The notes under the pieces were generated by a model, which saw only the letters and a program-made list of their open reading frames with translations, made no database searches and was not told the DNA's origin. Position numbers and translations under genes: made by a program. From Chitinophaga japonensis (GTDB taxonomy: Bacteria; Bacteroidota; Bacteroidia; Chitinophagales; Chitinophagaceae), in contig NZ_VLLG01000003.1 of the NCBI RefSeq assembly GCF_007830125.1, positions 1,815,115 to 1,879,114 of the forward strand: a stretch of 64,000 bases of DNA, read 5' to 3'. Of this stretch, positions 43,940 through 53,033 are shown piece by piece; the first letter of the stretch is position 1; each line of letters starts with the position of its first letter.

Positions 43940-44944
43940 ATGGAAATAAAACAAATTGCATTGGGCAGCCAGGGTTTGGTGGTGCCAGTGATCGGCCTGG
44001 GCTGTATGGGCATGACAGGCTTTGAAGAAGGGCATATGTATGGCCCTGCGGACGAGCAGGAAGCCATCAGGACGATTCACCGTTCGCTCGAGCTGGCCGG
44101 TAATTTTTTGGACACTGCTGACCTGTATGGGCCGCTGAAAAATGAGCAGCTCATTGCGAAGGCCATCAGCGGTAAACGCGATCAGTATATTTTGGCCACC
44201 AAGTTTGGCTGGGAAATTGATGACAACAACAAAGTGACCTGGGCCATCAACGGTAAAAGGGACTATGTGAAGAAATCTTTAGAGCGTTCGCTAAAGAACC
44301 TCGGTACCGATTACATCGATCTGTATTACCTGCACCGCCTGGATAAAAATACGCCGATCGAGGAAACGGTTGAAGCCATGGCAGAGCTGGTTAAAGAAGG
44401 TAAAGTAGGTTATATCGGTCTGTCGGAAGTGTCGTCTGAAACGGTTAAGCGGGCGCATACCGTGCACCCGGTCACCGCAGTACAAAGCGAGTATTCCTTA
44501 TTTGAACGAACGGTGGAAGAGCGCGGGGTGTTGGCAACATTAAATGAACTGGGTATCGGGTTTGTAGCTTACTCACCATTGGGCCGTGGGTTCTTGTCGG
44601 GACAGATCAAAAGCATCGATGACCTGCCGGAGAACGATTTCCGCAGAGCGATCCCGCGTTTCCAGGGCGAAATGTTTAATAAGAACATTGAATTGGTCAA
44701 GGCAATTGAAGCCATGGCGGAAGCTAAAAACGTTACTTCTTCGCAACTGGCTTTGGCCTGGATCATGAGCAAGGGGATTTTACCGATCCCGGGAACGAAA
44801 CGCAGAAAGTACCTGGAGCAAAATCTTGCGGCGACTACCATTGAGTTAACGGAGGCGGATCTTTCACAACTGGAAAGCATCGTTCCTTTGGGTACGGACA
44901 CGGGCGCACCTTATGACGAGTTCAGTATGGGCTTAATTGATTAA
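43940..44944 (+). CDS. Aldo/keto reductase
   Basis: 334 residues. The catalytic tetrad is readable: Asp and Tyr in FLDTADLYGPLKNE, Lys in ILATKFGW, and His in YYLHRLDKN. LALAWIMSKGILPIPGTKRRKYLEQN is the NADPH-binding end. It belongs to the AKR12/13-like group that reduces small aldehydes and ketones. It is followed by an AraC regulator 8 nt downstream. Base composition is lower in GC than the genes to its left, hinting at a different origin. Confidence 0.92.
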   Translation: MEIKQIALGSQGLVVPVIGLGCMGMTGFEEGHMYGPADEQEAIRTIHRSLELAGNFLDTADLYGPLKNEQLIAKAISGKRDQYILATKFGWEIDDNNKVTWAINGKRDYVKKSLERSLKNLGTDYIDLYYLHRLDKNTPIEETVEAMAELVKEGKVGYIGLSEVSSETVKRAHTVHPVTAVQSEYSLFERTVEERGVLATLNELGIGFVAYSPLGRGFLSGQIKSIDDLPENDFRRAIPRFQGEMFNKNIELVKAIEAMAEAKNVTSSQLALAWIMSKGILPIPGTKRRKYLEQNLAATTIELTEADLSQLESIVPLGTDTGAPYDEFSMGLID

Positions 44945-44952
44945 TTTTGGTT

Positions 44953-45840
44953 ATGAACGCCATTAATTCGATATCAGAATTTCACAGGCTGCTGTCATTG
45001 GCCGAACCTCGTCACCCACTGGTGAGCGTGATCAATTTGGCGGGAAGCGTTTTTCTGGAAGACGAGGTCTGGAAAGGTTTCATTAACCGCTTTTATTGCG
45101 TGGCGCTCAAACGTGAAGTCAAAGGCAAGATCAGGTACGGACAGCAGCATTATGATTACGATAAAGGCGTATTGAGTTTTACCGCGCCTAACCAGGTGCA
45201 ACAACTGGACCTGCAAAATATGGAATGCGGGTCCGGTTATCTTTTGATCTTTCACCCGGACTTCCTGTTACAACATACGCTGGCGAACAACATTCATCAT
45301 TACGGTTTTTTCGATTACGCGGTTAACGAAGCGCTACACCTGTCGGCCGAAGAGGAAGATGACCTGATCACGATCCTTCATAAAATTGATAAGGAGTGCC
45401 AGCATATCGATAAGCACACCCAGGAGATCATCCTGACGCAGATCGAGAGTTTGCTTAAATACTCCAACCGTTTTTATGAGCGGCAGTTTTTGACCCGTAA
45501 GAATAATAATTCGGCGCTGCTGACCAGGTTTGAGCAATTGCTCGATGACTACTATAACAGCGAAGTACCGGGTTTGCTCACGGTACAATATATTGCTGCG
45601 CAGATGAACCTGTCGCCGAACTACCTCAGTGACCTGCTTCGGATTCACACCGGGCAGAATACACAGCAGCATATTCATGAAAAACTGATCGCCAAAGCCA
45701 AAGAAAAGCTTTCCACGACCCGTCTCTCCGTCAGCGAGATCGCCTATACCCTGGGCTTTGAGCACGCGCAATCCTTTAGCACGCTTTTCAAAAAGAAGAC
45801 GAATTTGTCGCCACTGGAATTTCGTCGGGCTTTTAACTGA
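44953..45840 (+). CDS. AraC-family transcriptional regulator
   Basis: 295 residues from the ATG at 44953. The C-terminal pair of HTH motifs (about 200-295) is typical: YIAAQMNLSPNYLSDLLR and VSEIAYTLGFEHAQSFSTLFKKKTNLSPLEFR. The N-terminal half is a cupin-like ligand domain (RYGQQHYDYDKGVLSFTAPNQVQQL). It probably controls the AKR gene upstream in the same transcript. A strong terminator follows. Confidence 0.92.
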   Translation: MNAINSISEFHRLLSLAEPRHPLVSVINLAGSVFLEDEVWKGFINRFYCVALKREVKGKIRYGQQHYDYDKGVLSFTAPNQVQQLDLQNMECGSGYLLIFHPDFLLQHTLANNIHHYGFFDYAVNEALHLSAEEEDDLITILHKIDKECQHIDKHTQEIILTQIESLLKYSNRFYERQFLTRKNNNSALLTRFEQLLDDYYNSEVPGLLTVQYIAAQMNLSPNYLSDLLRIHTGQNTQQHIHEKLIAKAKEKLSTTRLSVSEIAYTLGFEHAQSFSTLFKKKTNLSPLEFRRAFN

Positions 45841-45867
45841 TTGCTCGGGTACCAAATGTCGGAAAAG

Positions 45868-45897
45868 AAAAAGGGTACCCGAATAGGTACCCTTTTT
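45868..45897 (+). terminator. Terminator after AraC gene
   Basis: AAAAAGGGTACC and GGTACCCTTTTT form a perfect 12-bp stem with a 6-nt loop. The remaining sequence to 46288 holds the att-like site described separately and no gene. Confidence 0.85.
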
Positions 45898-45967
45898 GCC
45901 TGTAATTACTTGTACGTGTTTGTTATGCTTTTTTGTGGAAACCGTTGATTTTACATGGGTTTGCAAG

Positions 45968-46008
45968 AAAAAAGCCACTTTTTAAAAGTGACTTGGTGCT
46001 CCCGCTGG
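45968..46008 (-). other. Left att-like site: tRNA 3'-end remnant plus minus-strand terminator
   Basis: The hairpin AAGCCACTTTT/AAAAGTGACTT has an A-run on its left, so it reads as a terminator on the minus strand. It is followed by TTGGTGCTCCCGCTGG, whose complement looks like the acceptor end of a tRNA (CCAGCGGGAGCACCAA). No tRNA body follows. It matches, less closely, the repeats at 50010 and 62797 and marks the chromosome/island boundary. Confidence 0.5.
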
Positions 46009-46288
46009 TACTATGTTAATGCCTTATAGATCGCGGCTTTTAAGTAGCTTCAGGCTTATTGTATTTAGATGGAAAGGAAAAATTTTGATGTATCCTTTTA
46101 CATTATAGTTCAGTGCGTAAATTTACGAGTTGCGTAATACAGGAATATTTTTAAATAACGAGCAATCCCGAGACTATTCGGTTGGCAATTGGAAGGGAAT
46201 TTTAAATAATATCAAAAATCTTCTGGAAAAATAACATCAATGGCTACGATTGAAAATCAAATAATAGAGACTTGGTTCATCAATCACC

Positions 46289-49246
46289 TCACTTCTTGCT
46301 CCACGTGGGAAACCTCATGCATAACTCTTTCATATTCAAATTTTTAAACTCACATCGAAACTTTCCTCTTTTAAAATTGTCTACACTAGCGGTAAAATGT
46401 CTGCCTGATGGCAAATGAATAATATGTATTGGAGGTTTGACCATAATCTTTTGATTTGGAAAGGCTGGATAATATTGACCATGAAATAAGTCATTAAACA
46501 TCTGTAATATGTCTTCTTGGGGTATTTTTCTTGGTTCCGGGTTGGTTGTCAGGTAATATCTGTGGAAGCAATCCTTTCTTTGGCATTGAATAGGATGCGC
46601 TCCTTTGTTCATTCGTACTGTTATCCAGTTCCAACTTGAATAAAATAAATGGCCACATCTCAAATCCTTAATTAATAAGAGCTGTTTGCTGCAAACATAT
46701 TTTTTTCGGGGAGTATGCAACTTATACATTTTTTGTTTTGTAAAAAAAGGAATTATTTTCCTATCATAGACTGCTAACTTCCGTTTTGCTTCCAACGGGT
46801 TTTTATGAATAAATATCTTAAAATTACTTTCGTTTTCTGCTATCAACTTCCCAATATAATCAGCATCTGCATCTTCTTTCATGCATCGGTTTATAAACTT
46901 AGCTTTTATATGGTATTGGTTAAACAAATGGGTAGTTCTTTTATTATATAACAAACGATTATCTCGACCTATGTTTGCCGTTGACACAAGCGCATATCTA
47001 GCCACACGGCTGCTTGGGGCAGCGATCTCCCTGTGGTATTTATTGGTTCTGTAATCGTTATATCGACCACAGGCTATTTTCTTTTCCAGCACTTTGGCAG
47101 GGAAACTTAAAAGATCTCTCAATGGAAGATATATTTCTCTTTTTCTATGACTATCCCACACTGGAAAAACGACTGTTAGAAAAAAAAATGCAGGCTGATT
47201 AGTTTGCCAATATTGAAGGTCGAATTTGCCATTAAACTTTGATTCAACTAACTCTCTTATTATGTTAATTTTTCCTTCGCCAAAAAGATAGCTATCCTGT
47301 TTCCCTGTGTGTATCTTTTGGGAACAAACGGGGCAGATGAAATGCATTCTGAATACTGAAATAATATTCCTTCTAAAAGATTCCTGATTCACTGTACAAT
47401 GAAATTCAGTCTCGTTCGTCCTTCTTGTTTCTAGAATACCAACATGTCCTTTATCCTTAAATTCAATATGGTTACCGTGGTAATAATGAAGTTTTTTGGC
47501 AATATTTGTAATTCTCGAATTTCTAAAGAATTGATCGTCTTTTTTAGCTTCCTCAATTTCATTTCTGGTAATATGTATTCCATTATTTGCAGCCCTGTTA
47601 GCAAAGGCGTCCTCTATCACTCTTAATTGAATCTTTGTTGGCAGGGCCCGATGTTGGTCATCATATAATTTGATACGTTCAATATTACCTTTAAACTTTA
47701 AATCTTTCTGCCTATCTCTTAGCATGTATGATTCCCTATTTTTTTTATCCCACCCGTTACCAACGTGAAGTGTGCTGTCTATTTCAAGAAAATTAGGTTT
47801 TGTCACTAATTTGAAATCAATTCTATAGGTTGTTTTGTCATCAATTTTAACCGGATATTCAGGGATATATTCCTGCTTGAAATATTCCAGTAAAGCCTGA
47901 TAATAATTATGAGCATATGATACATTACTTTCCTTAGAACATTTACCACATGCCATGTGTCGATAATAGAAACTGCCCCAGGAAATTTCATACTCATCAT
48001 GAAGCGCACATGTCAATTCTTTTAATCGTATTTTAACAGAAGCAAGATGTTTAAAAGGTTTTATCTGATTATCAATCTCATCTTTGGAAGACAGTAGCTT
48101 AAATCTTTTGCCCGAATGTGTAAAAAAACGATCTTCATCCATTTCAACATAATTCCTGATAAAATCAAAGTCCTTGTGATAAGAAGTAGAGCTGGAGCAA
48201 TATGAACACCGTTTATTCTTATATATTACTTCAATTGGACTTGCATAAAAAGCAGGATGATGACTATTTGCCACACAGTGATGTAATAATTTCTCTGAGA
48301 GGTTCAGTTTCCCATCGATATTATCATCAACTGTTAAAGCTAAGTCTTTAATTTTAGCATTATATTCGTCAGAAGTTGTACTACGCAATCTTTGTTTACG
48401 GCAAAGGTTGCAACAATAGGTACGGCCATTTCTGTCTGAATGCAGAAATGATTTCCAGGCAAGCAGGTACGTTCCACACTCAGGATGCTCAATACATGAG
48501 ACCGTAAATGTGCGGGAATCAAAATCAAAGTTGTGAAATTTCAATTCTCCCCTCGTTTTGACCTTAAAGTAGGCACTTATCTGTTCTAAATCCCTCATTT
48601 TGGTGATCGCCACTTTATTTGAAGAACAGAAAAAACAGGAATACCTGTGAACGAGATTTGGATTACTCGAATAATAATAATTACCACATTTTTGGTGCAT
48701 TATCTTAAATCCATCGCTAGTTTTGTTTACATCAAGCTCAAATTCTCCCTTGGTTCTACTTGCGGTTTTCTTTTTCCAAACACTTCTTATTTTACATTCC
48801 TGACAACGTATATGCCCTGGACGTTGAATACATGTTTGAATATTTGAGGACGAATGTTCTGCTGGTGTATTGCAGGTTCTACAAAGTAATGGTAATAATG
48901 ATTTAGAATCGTACCGCCTATTGGGGATCAATAGGGATTCATCTAGCATCCACGGAAAATCAGGAATTGAATTAATTCTATCTTTTACTCTTTTAACTAC
49001 GTTTTCGCTGGTTCTCTTTCGTTCAGTCTCTGTTAAACACCTTGTACATCGGCAATGTGCTATATTTTTAAGTAGCGTGTGCTTAATATTACCGACAGAA
49101 TGTTTCTTTCTATTCCCACACTTCTTACATATTAATCCTACATAGTCTTTATTCAAAAGGCTAACCGGCAATGAAGTTTCTTCATCAATAACCCAATCGG
49201 AATGGGGGTATTTCTTGAATAACTTTTTAAAATCAGTAGCCTGCAT
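46289..49246 (-). CDS. Multi-zinc-finger protein with Vsr/DUF559-like endonuclease core
   Basis: 985 residues. At least six treble-clef-like Cys pairs fill the N-terminal 440 residues (C40/C43 with C67/C70; C122/C125; C187 with C204/C207; C251/C257 with C279/C282; C347/C350; C433/C436). At about 443-530 is a restriction-endonuclease-like core: YRIDF (Asp477), FLEIDSTLH (Glu488, Asp490) and RDRQKDLKFKGN, the order seen in Vsr and DUF559 nucleases. More Cys pairs follow (FICPVCSQK; the CGH...C...C region near the C-terminus). I infer a zinc-dependent DNA- or RNA-binding nuclease. No modification methylase or partner gene adjoins it. Its AT-rich codon use differs from the chromosome to the left. 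Confidence 0.75.
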   Translation of the reverse strand: MQATDFKKLFKKYPHSDWVIDEETSLPVSLLNKDYVGLICKKCGNRKKHSVGNIKHTLLKNIAHCRCTRCLTETERKRTSENVVKRVKDRINSIPDFPWMLDESLLIPNRRYDSKSLLPLLCRTCNTPAEHSSSNIQTCIQRPGHIRCQECKIRSVWKKKTASRTKGEFELDVNKTSDGFKIMHQKCGNYYYSSNPNLVHRYSCFFCSSNKVAITKMRDLEQISAYFKVKTRGELKFHNFDFDSRTFTVSCIEHPECGTYLLAWKSFLHSDRNGRTYCCNLCRKQRLRSTTSDEYNAKIKDLALTVDDNIDGKLNLSEKLLHHCVANSHHPAFYASPIEVIYKNKRCSYCSSSTSYHKDFDFIRNYVEMDEDRFFTHSGKRFKLLSSKDEIDNQIKPFKHLASVKIRLKELTCALHDEYEISWGSFYYRHMACGKCSKESNVSYAHNYYQALLEYFKQEYIPEYPVKIDDKTTYRIDFKLVTKPNFLEIDSTLHVGNGWDKKNRESYMLRDRQKDLKFKGNIERIKLYDDQHRALPTKIQLRVIEDAFANRAANNGIHITRNEIEEAKKDDQFFRNSRITNIAKKLHYYHGNHIEFKDKGHVGILETRRTNETEFHCTVNQESFRRNIISVFRMHFICPVCSQKIHTGKQDSYLFGEGKINIIRELVESKFNGKFDLQYWQTNQPAFFFLTVVFPVWDSHRKREIYLPLRDLLSFPAKVLEKKIACGRYNDYRTNKYHREIAAPSSRVARYALVSTANIGRDNRLLYNKRTTHLFNQYHIKAKFINRCMKEDADADYIGKLIAENESNFKIFIHKNPLEAKRKLAVYDRKIIPFFTKQKMYKLHTPRKKYVCSKQLLLIKDLRCGHLFYSSWNWITVRMNKGAHPIQCQRKDCFHRYYLTTNPEPRKIPQEDILQMFNDLFHGQYYPAFPNQKIMVKPPIHIIHLPSGRHFTASVDNFKRGKFRCEFKNLNMKELCMRFPTWSKK

Positions 49247-49367
49247 AACATCGTTTTTTTATGTGAACTTTGAGGTGTACCCTAAGTTTAGGACAGGGGG
49301 TGTGCAATTTAAGAAAATATTAGGCATTGGTAAAGAGGGTGCCCGCACTCGATCCCGACTGATTGTT

Positions 49368-49788
49368 TTACGCAAAGTTGGCTATAAGCAAGTCCGCTGC
49401 CTCGATCAGCATATGCTTTGTGATTTCTTGCGTCTGGACGGCTGTAGGGGGCGCTTCTAATCCGTTAAAGACATTTTTTAGCATAGAAGTGGTCACAATT
49501 CATAGGTTTGGGTCAGTACCCGAAAATGCGCTTCTAGGTCTATAATCGCTTTTTTAAATAGGTGTGGATTTTCTCGTGATCGTCAGCGCCGGGTAAGCAC
49601 TTTTTTTGACATTTGTCCCAATAGTCAGGGTGAACCATAGCGCCGATGGCTATTTCCTCAGGTCGGCCATCAATGGTAATTCAGATGTTGACGGGAGCTC
49701 TACCGTCCTGTTGTCTTGGTTTTGATGCCCCGGTGCCATACCAGGATCGACAAATTTTGTTTGCTTTTAATTCTCCACTATTTAAAAG
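49368..49788 (-). pseudogene. Decayed tyrosine integrase (N-terminal half)
   Basis: Reading the minus strand gives integrase Arm-domain-like sequence, KPRQQDGRAPVNI, then an in-frame TGA at 49681-49683 (one base from an Arg CGA), then ITIDGRPEEIAIGAMVHPDYWDK. A homopolymer frameshift near 49550-49555 leads to AIIDLEAHFRVLTQTYE. A second frameshift near 49490-49504 leads to VTTSMLKNVFNGLEAPP up to a stop at 49368. The catalytic half is missing. It appears to be the dead recombinase of an earlier integrated element. Confidence 0.7.
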
Positions 49789-49986
49789 TCAAATAGCCCG
49801 ACATTGTTGTCGCAGCTCATCTGATTCTTTCAAAATCCCTTATCATGGCGCATTTCAAAGAAATTGGTGACCAAAAATAATCAATATACATTGGTCACCA
49901 AATAGGTCATGAATTAGGTGTTTCCATATGCGATAAATGAACGAAAATTTGCTAAAAGTGCCGGATTGGAGGGGCATAAAAGCGAA

Positions 49987-50024
49987 AAAGGCACTATTTC
50001 TAGTGCCTTTGTGATCCCGCTGGG
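49987..50024 (-). other. Middle att-like site: tRNA 3'-end repeat plus minus-strand terminator
   Basis: The hairpin AAAGGCACTA/TAGTGCCTTT with an A-run on the left is a minus-strand terminator. It is followed by TGTGATCCCGCTGGG (50010-50024), identical over 15 bp to 62797-62811. The complement, CCCAGCGGGATCACA, resembles a tRNA acceptor end. It lies 150 nt before the integrase start, as expected of an attachment site. Confidence 0.6.
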
Positions 50025-50129
50025 ATTTCCTTCGCAGTTTTCCACTAGACGGCAAACTACATAACACTACAATAACTCTATGATTTTCAATATTCTATAA
50101 CTCCGTTGGGCTTTTCTATGAACTACCTT

Positions 50130-50171
50130 TATAGAGGCCGACAGCATTTTTATAGAGTAAATTATAGAGTA
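50130..50171 (+). repeat. Integrase arm-type repeats, left end
   Basis: TATAGAG at 50130-50136, then two TATAGAGTA copies at 50151-50159 and 50163-50171 (12-nt period). The 24 bp at 50148-50171 recur exactly at 62731-62754. They lie just before the integrase ATG and could be arm-type recombinase sites or the true core. Confidence 0.7.
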
Positions 50172-50174
50172 ACT

Positions 50175-51521
50175 ATGCTTCCAATCAAACCTGTATGTAA
50201 AAAGAAATTTGTACGTCGGGACGGCACCAGCGTAATCTTTATCCAGTATTGCCATTCCATTGATAAGCGCACCCTTTTAAATTCAGGGATAGCCATTCCT
50301 CCGGCCTACTGGAACATCAAACGGTCGCGCATAGACGGCAACCTTCCCGAAGTTTACGGCAATGCGTCATCGCTTAATGAGCGGCTGCAGCAGGCCATTA
50401 GAGTAGCACAGGATATATTGAATTTTACGATGAAAGAAAAGATCAGCGATCCGCTTTCGTTCCTCAAAGCTACATTCCGGCCTGATTTTGATCCGGTCTC
50501 GCTTACCCAAAAGGCGAAGGCGGCGGCGGCAATTGACCCTAAAATCAATCTTGACCTGTTTTTCCAGATAGACGATTACATTAAATGCAAGACAGGCAAA
50601 GTTGTACCTGGTATGCTGAATATCTACCGCAACATGAAAGATCATCTGGCGGCCTTTCAGGAATACAGAAAAAAGCCCATTACGTTTGAGTGCTTTGATT
50701 ATAATTTCTATGAGAGCTTTGTAGACTTTCTTGCCTATGAATATGTTCAGCGCAGGCGGTCCCAGGAAGTAAACGGGAAGCGGGAAGTAATAAAGGGGCT
50801 GAAGACTGCAACCATTGGAAAAACCATCAAACATCTACGGATATTCCTCCGCGACAGGATGCGGCGCAAAATCATTGCCTCTATTGACCTTTCCGACTTC
50901 AAAATACTGGACGAGGAATCAGATGCGGTATATCTTACCTGGGCAGAAATAGGACGGATATATCAAACCGACCTATCAGATGCCCCTCACCTGGTTAAGT
51001 TCCGGGACTTATTTGTATTGGGATGCCTTACCGGCCTTCGTTTCTCGGATTTTGCAACTATCCGGCCAGAAGATATACGCCGGGATATGTTGCACAAAAA
51101 GCAGGGAAAGTCCGACCATTGGGTAGTAATACCATTGAGGGATGCTGCGGAAGATATACTGATTAACAAATTTAACAGGCATATCCCTGTAGTCAACAAC
51201 CCAGACTTCAATGAGTATATAAAGGAAGTGGCAAAACTGGCTGGCATTTGCGAGCCTGTTAAGTTCTCCTATAAGAAAGGGAATAAAGACATAGTGATTG
51301 TCCGGCCAAAATATGCCTGGATAACTTCCCATACCTGCCGCCGGTCTTTCTGTACCAATGAGTTCCTGGCCGGTACGCCGGTGGAGCTAATTATGAAGAT
51401 CAGCGGTCACCGAAGCCTTAGAGATTTTTATAAATATATTAGGATTAGCCCAGAAGAAGCAGGCCGAAAAATCAAAGAAATCTGGGAAAAGAGAGACGCC
51501 ACTTTATTAAAAATCACTTAA
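50175..51521 (+). CDS. Tyrosine recombinase / integrase
   Basis: 448 residues from the ATG at 50175; a longer in-frame reading runs through the repeat sites and is rejected. It has an N-terminal Arm-type domain (RRDGTSVIFIQYCHSIDKRTLLNSGIAIPPAYW), a SAM-like core-binding domain at about 125-235, and a catalytic domain at about 250-440 with Arg in LTGLRFSDF, HTCRRSF, GHRSLRDFYKYIRIS and the Tyr nucleophile in the last. The active site appears complete. It is the probable integrase of element B. Confidence 0.93.
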   Translation: MLPIKPVCKKKFVRRDGTSVIFIQYCHSIDKRTLLNSGIAIPPAYWNIKRSRIDGNLPEVYGNASSLNERLQQAIRVAQDILNFTMKEKISDPLSFLKATFRPDFDPVSLTQKAKAAAAIDPKINLDLFFQIDDYIKCKTGKVVPGMLNIYRNMKDHLAAFQEYRKKPITFECFDYNFYESFVDFLAYEYVQRRRSQEVNGKREVIKGLKTATIGKTIKHLRIFLRDRMRRKIIASIDLSDFKILDEESDAVYLTWAEIGRIYQTDLSDAPHLVKFRDLFVLGCLTGLRFSDFATIRPEDIRRDMLHKKQGKSDHWVVIPLRDAAEDILINKFNRHIPVVNNPDFNEYIKEVAKLAGICEPVKFSYKKGNKDIVIVRPKYAWITSHTCRRSFCTNEFLAGTPVELIMKISGHRSLRDFYKYIRISPEEAGRKIKEIWEKRDATLLKIT

Positions 51522-51661
51522 ATAATTGATTATCAACGAAAATATTCAAATAGTAGCTTTTCGCTAAAATTTAGTATCTTTACACTTCCTTTTTTCACTT
51601 CGCTTGAACCCAAACTTATTTAAGATACAGGCAAAGCCAATGGTAAATAACATGACTACGG

Positions 51662-52459
51662 TTATGTAAGACCGGCGGCTGCCAGTTTTCCATAAAGTGT
51701 GTTGTTATCGTTTATAAAATTAAGATAACGTGAGAATAGCGCCCCCATGATTTTACCCATACTTTTTCTTGAAAGCTTATTAGTATAAATCTCCCTTGCT
51801 CTTATTACCTTATGCTTGGGGTCAAAGTGATTAATTAGCGTTGATACAATGACACCATAGACCAATATTCTTTGCCTTTTGTCTTTGTCTGTGCATTCAC
51901 ATAATTTCCTTTCAAGGACTGCAATCCAGTTTTTTAAAGGGGAATCTGTATTATTAATTGAGCGGACAAAAGTATTCAAACTCATTACTCTGAAGTTATT
52001 GTTGGCACTCTCGACTAGCCCTTCGCCGATGATTCTTTGAATAGATCGATCTAGGATTCTAAATTCTCTCGATTCAAAAGTTTCAATGAATCTTATTAAT
52101 TGTTTGCCCTTTTTAGTTCTGGCAATCGAGGAGTATTGACTTTTAATTCTTACATATTCTAAATGAGCCCAGAACTGTGCGAATAGGTAACAAACATAGG
52201 TCCTATTGAGAGCGACGTCATCAGCAGTTGAATTTCGTTCATTAATGAATGTAGAAAAGTCCTCCTTCGCTAAGGAAACTAATTTACCATATAGTTCATC
52301 CGCAGCTTTAAGAATTGGGTCGAGATTATCAACGAGAATCCTTCTAGACGCTTTTATACCATCTAACCATTTGTTGACCTCAGGATAAGCAAATTTTATT
52401 CCTTCCCATAAAAAGCCACCACTTAGAAATAAAATTAAATTTTGAAACCAAGTATTCAT
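51662..52459 (-). CDS. Protein of unknown function with N-terminal hydrophobic segment
   Basis: 265 residues from the ATG at 52459 (MNTWFQNLILFLSGGFLWEG). The hydrophobic N-terminus may be a membrane anchor; the remainder is helical and charged. LSRKSMGKIMGALFSRYLNFI lies near the C-terminus. I do not recognise a family. A longer reading from 52555 adds 32 unlikely residues. It lies at the 3' end of the minus-strand gene cluster that starts with the sensor kinase. Confidence 0.6.
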   Translation of the reverse strand: MNTWFQNLILFLSGGFLWEGIKFAYPEVNKWLDGIKASRRILVDNLDPILKAADELYGKLVSLAKEDFSTFINERNSTADDVALNRTYVCYLFAQFWAHLEYVRIKSQYSSIARTKKGKQLIRFIETFESREFRILDRSIQRIIGEGLVESANNNFRVMSLNTFVRSINNTDSPLKNWIAVLERKLCECTDKDKRQRILVYGVIVSTLINHFDPKHKVIRAREIYTNKLSRKSMGKIMGALFSRYLNFINDNNTLYGKLAAAGLT

Positions 52460-52556
52460 TATATGATCAATGATATGTAAATATATCAAAATATTAATTC
52501 GATTAGTATTTTTGAACTTTATAGAGTTAAATTTCTTTTGAACGCTGCTTGTCAAT

Positions 52557-52763
52557 TTATTTTTTCATCCATTTTTGATATTCCGTCAGCGCCGCGTGAA
52601 TAACTTCTGAAGTAAGATGCGGATAAGCTACCAAAATATCATCTATTGTTTCTCCATTAGCCAATTTCTCCAAAATTAGCTCCACCTTAATGCGCGTCCC
52701 TCTAATGACGGGCTTACCAAACATGATCTTAGAATTGATTTCTATGTATTTAAATCTATCCAC
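52557..52763 (-). CDS. DUF433 (VapB45-type) antitoxin-like protein
   Basis: 68 residues. GKPVIRGTRIKVELILEKLANGETIDDILVAYPHLT is the DUF433 signature, a HTH-like fold usually paired with a DUF5615 (PIN-like) toxin. The adjacent genes do not look like DUF5615, so the antitoxin seems orphaned or has a different partner. Confidence 0.88.
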   Translation of the reverse strand: MDRFKYIEINSKIMFGKPVIRGTRIKVELILEKLANGETIDDILVAYPHLTSEVIHAALTEYQKWMKK

Positions 52764-52771
52764 AAGCCTTA

Positions 52772-53026
52772 CTATTGCCTATTTTCAGCGTATTGATAGT
52801 TACGGGTATGCTCTAGTCTTATCGTTAACGTTGCCAACTGAATCCGGATAATATTTTGGACATCAGCAGGCAAGAACAGTCTGGTGCCTGTAGCCTGTTG
52901 CTTAAAATCCTGCGGCGTCCATCCAAATTCCTTGCAAATAAGTGCATGAAATTCCGCTCCATGAAAAAGGGACTGCAGGTACATATCGCGCAGCACGTTG
53001 CTTGTAGTGAAAAGATTTGTCTTCAT
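52772..53026 (-). CDS. Small protein of unknown function
   Basis: 84 residues (MKTNLFTTSNVLRDMYLQSL). ALICKEFGWTPQDFKQQATG suggests a small helical, possibly HTH, domain. It sits 8 nt upstream of the DUF433 gene in a tightly packed cluster. Family unknown. Confidence 0.6.
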   Translation of the reverse strand: MKTNLFTTSNVLRDMYLQSLFHGAEFHALICKEFGWTPQDFKQQATGTRLFLPADVQNIIRIQLATLTIRLEHTRNYQYAENRQ

Positions 53027-53033
53027 ATTCGTA

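Larger units (their letters stand above)
46009..50024. mobile_element. Putative integrated element A (zinc-finger nuclease plus integrase remnant)
   Basis: A low-GC interval between two tRNA-3'-end-like repeats. It holds one large intact gene (46289-49246) and the decayed remains of a tyrosine integrase (49368-49788) near its right end. The boundaries are inferred from the repeats only. It may now be immobile. Confidence 0.45.

Noticed and set aside
44953..45840. Treating the AKR-AraC pair as part of the mobile island
   Set aside because: The composition is somewhat lower in GC, but the pair lies outside the att-like boundary and has its own terminator. Without a comparison genome I leave it as variable chromosome.
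45995..46008. Complete tRNA gene at the island boundaries
   Set aside because: Only an acceptor-end-like sequence is present at 45995, 50010 and 62797; no D-loop, anticodon or T-loop follows at any of them.
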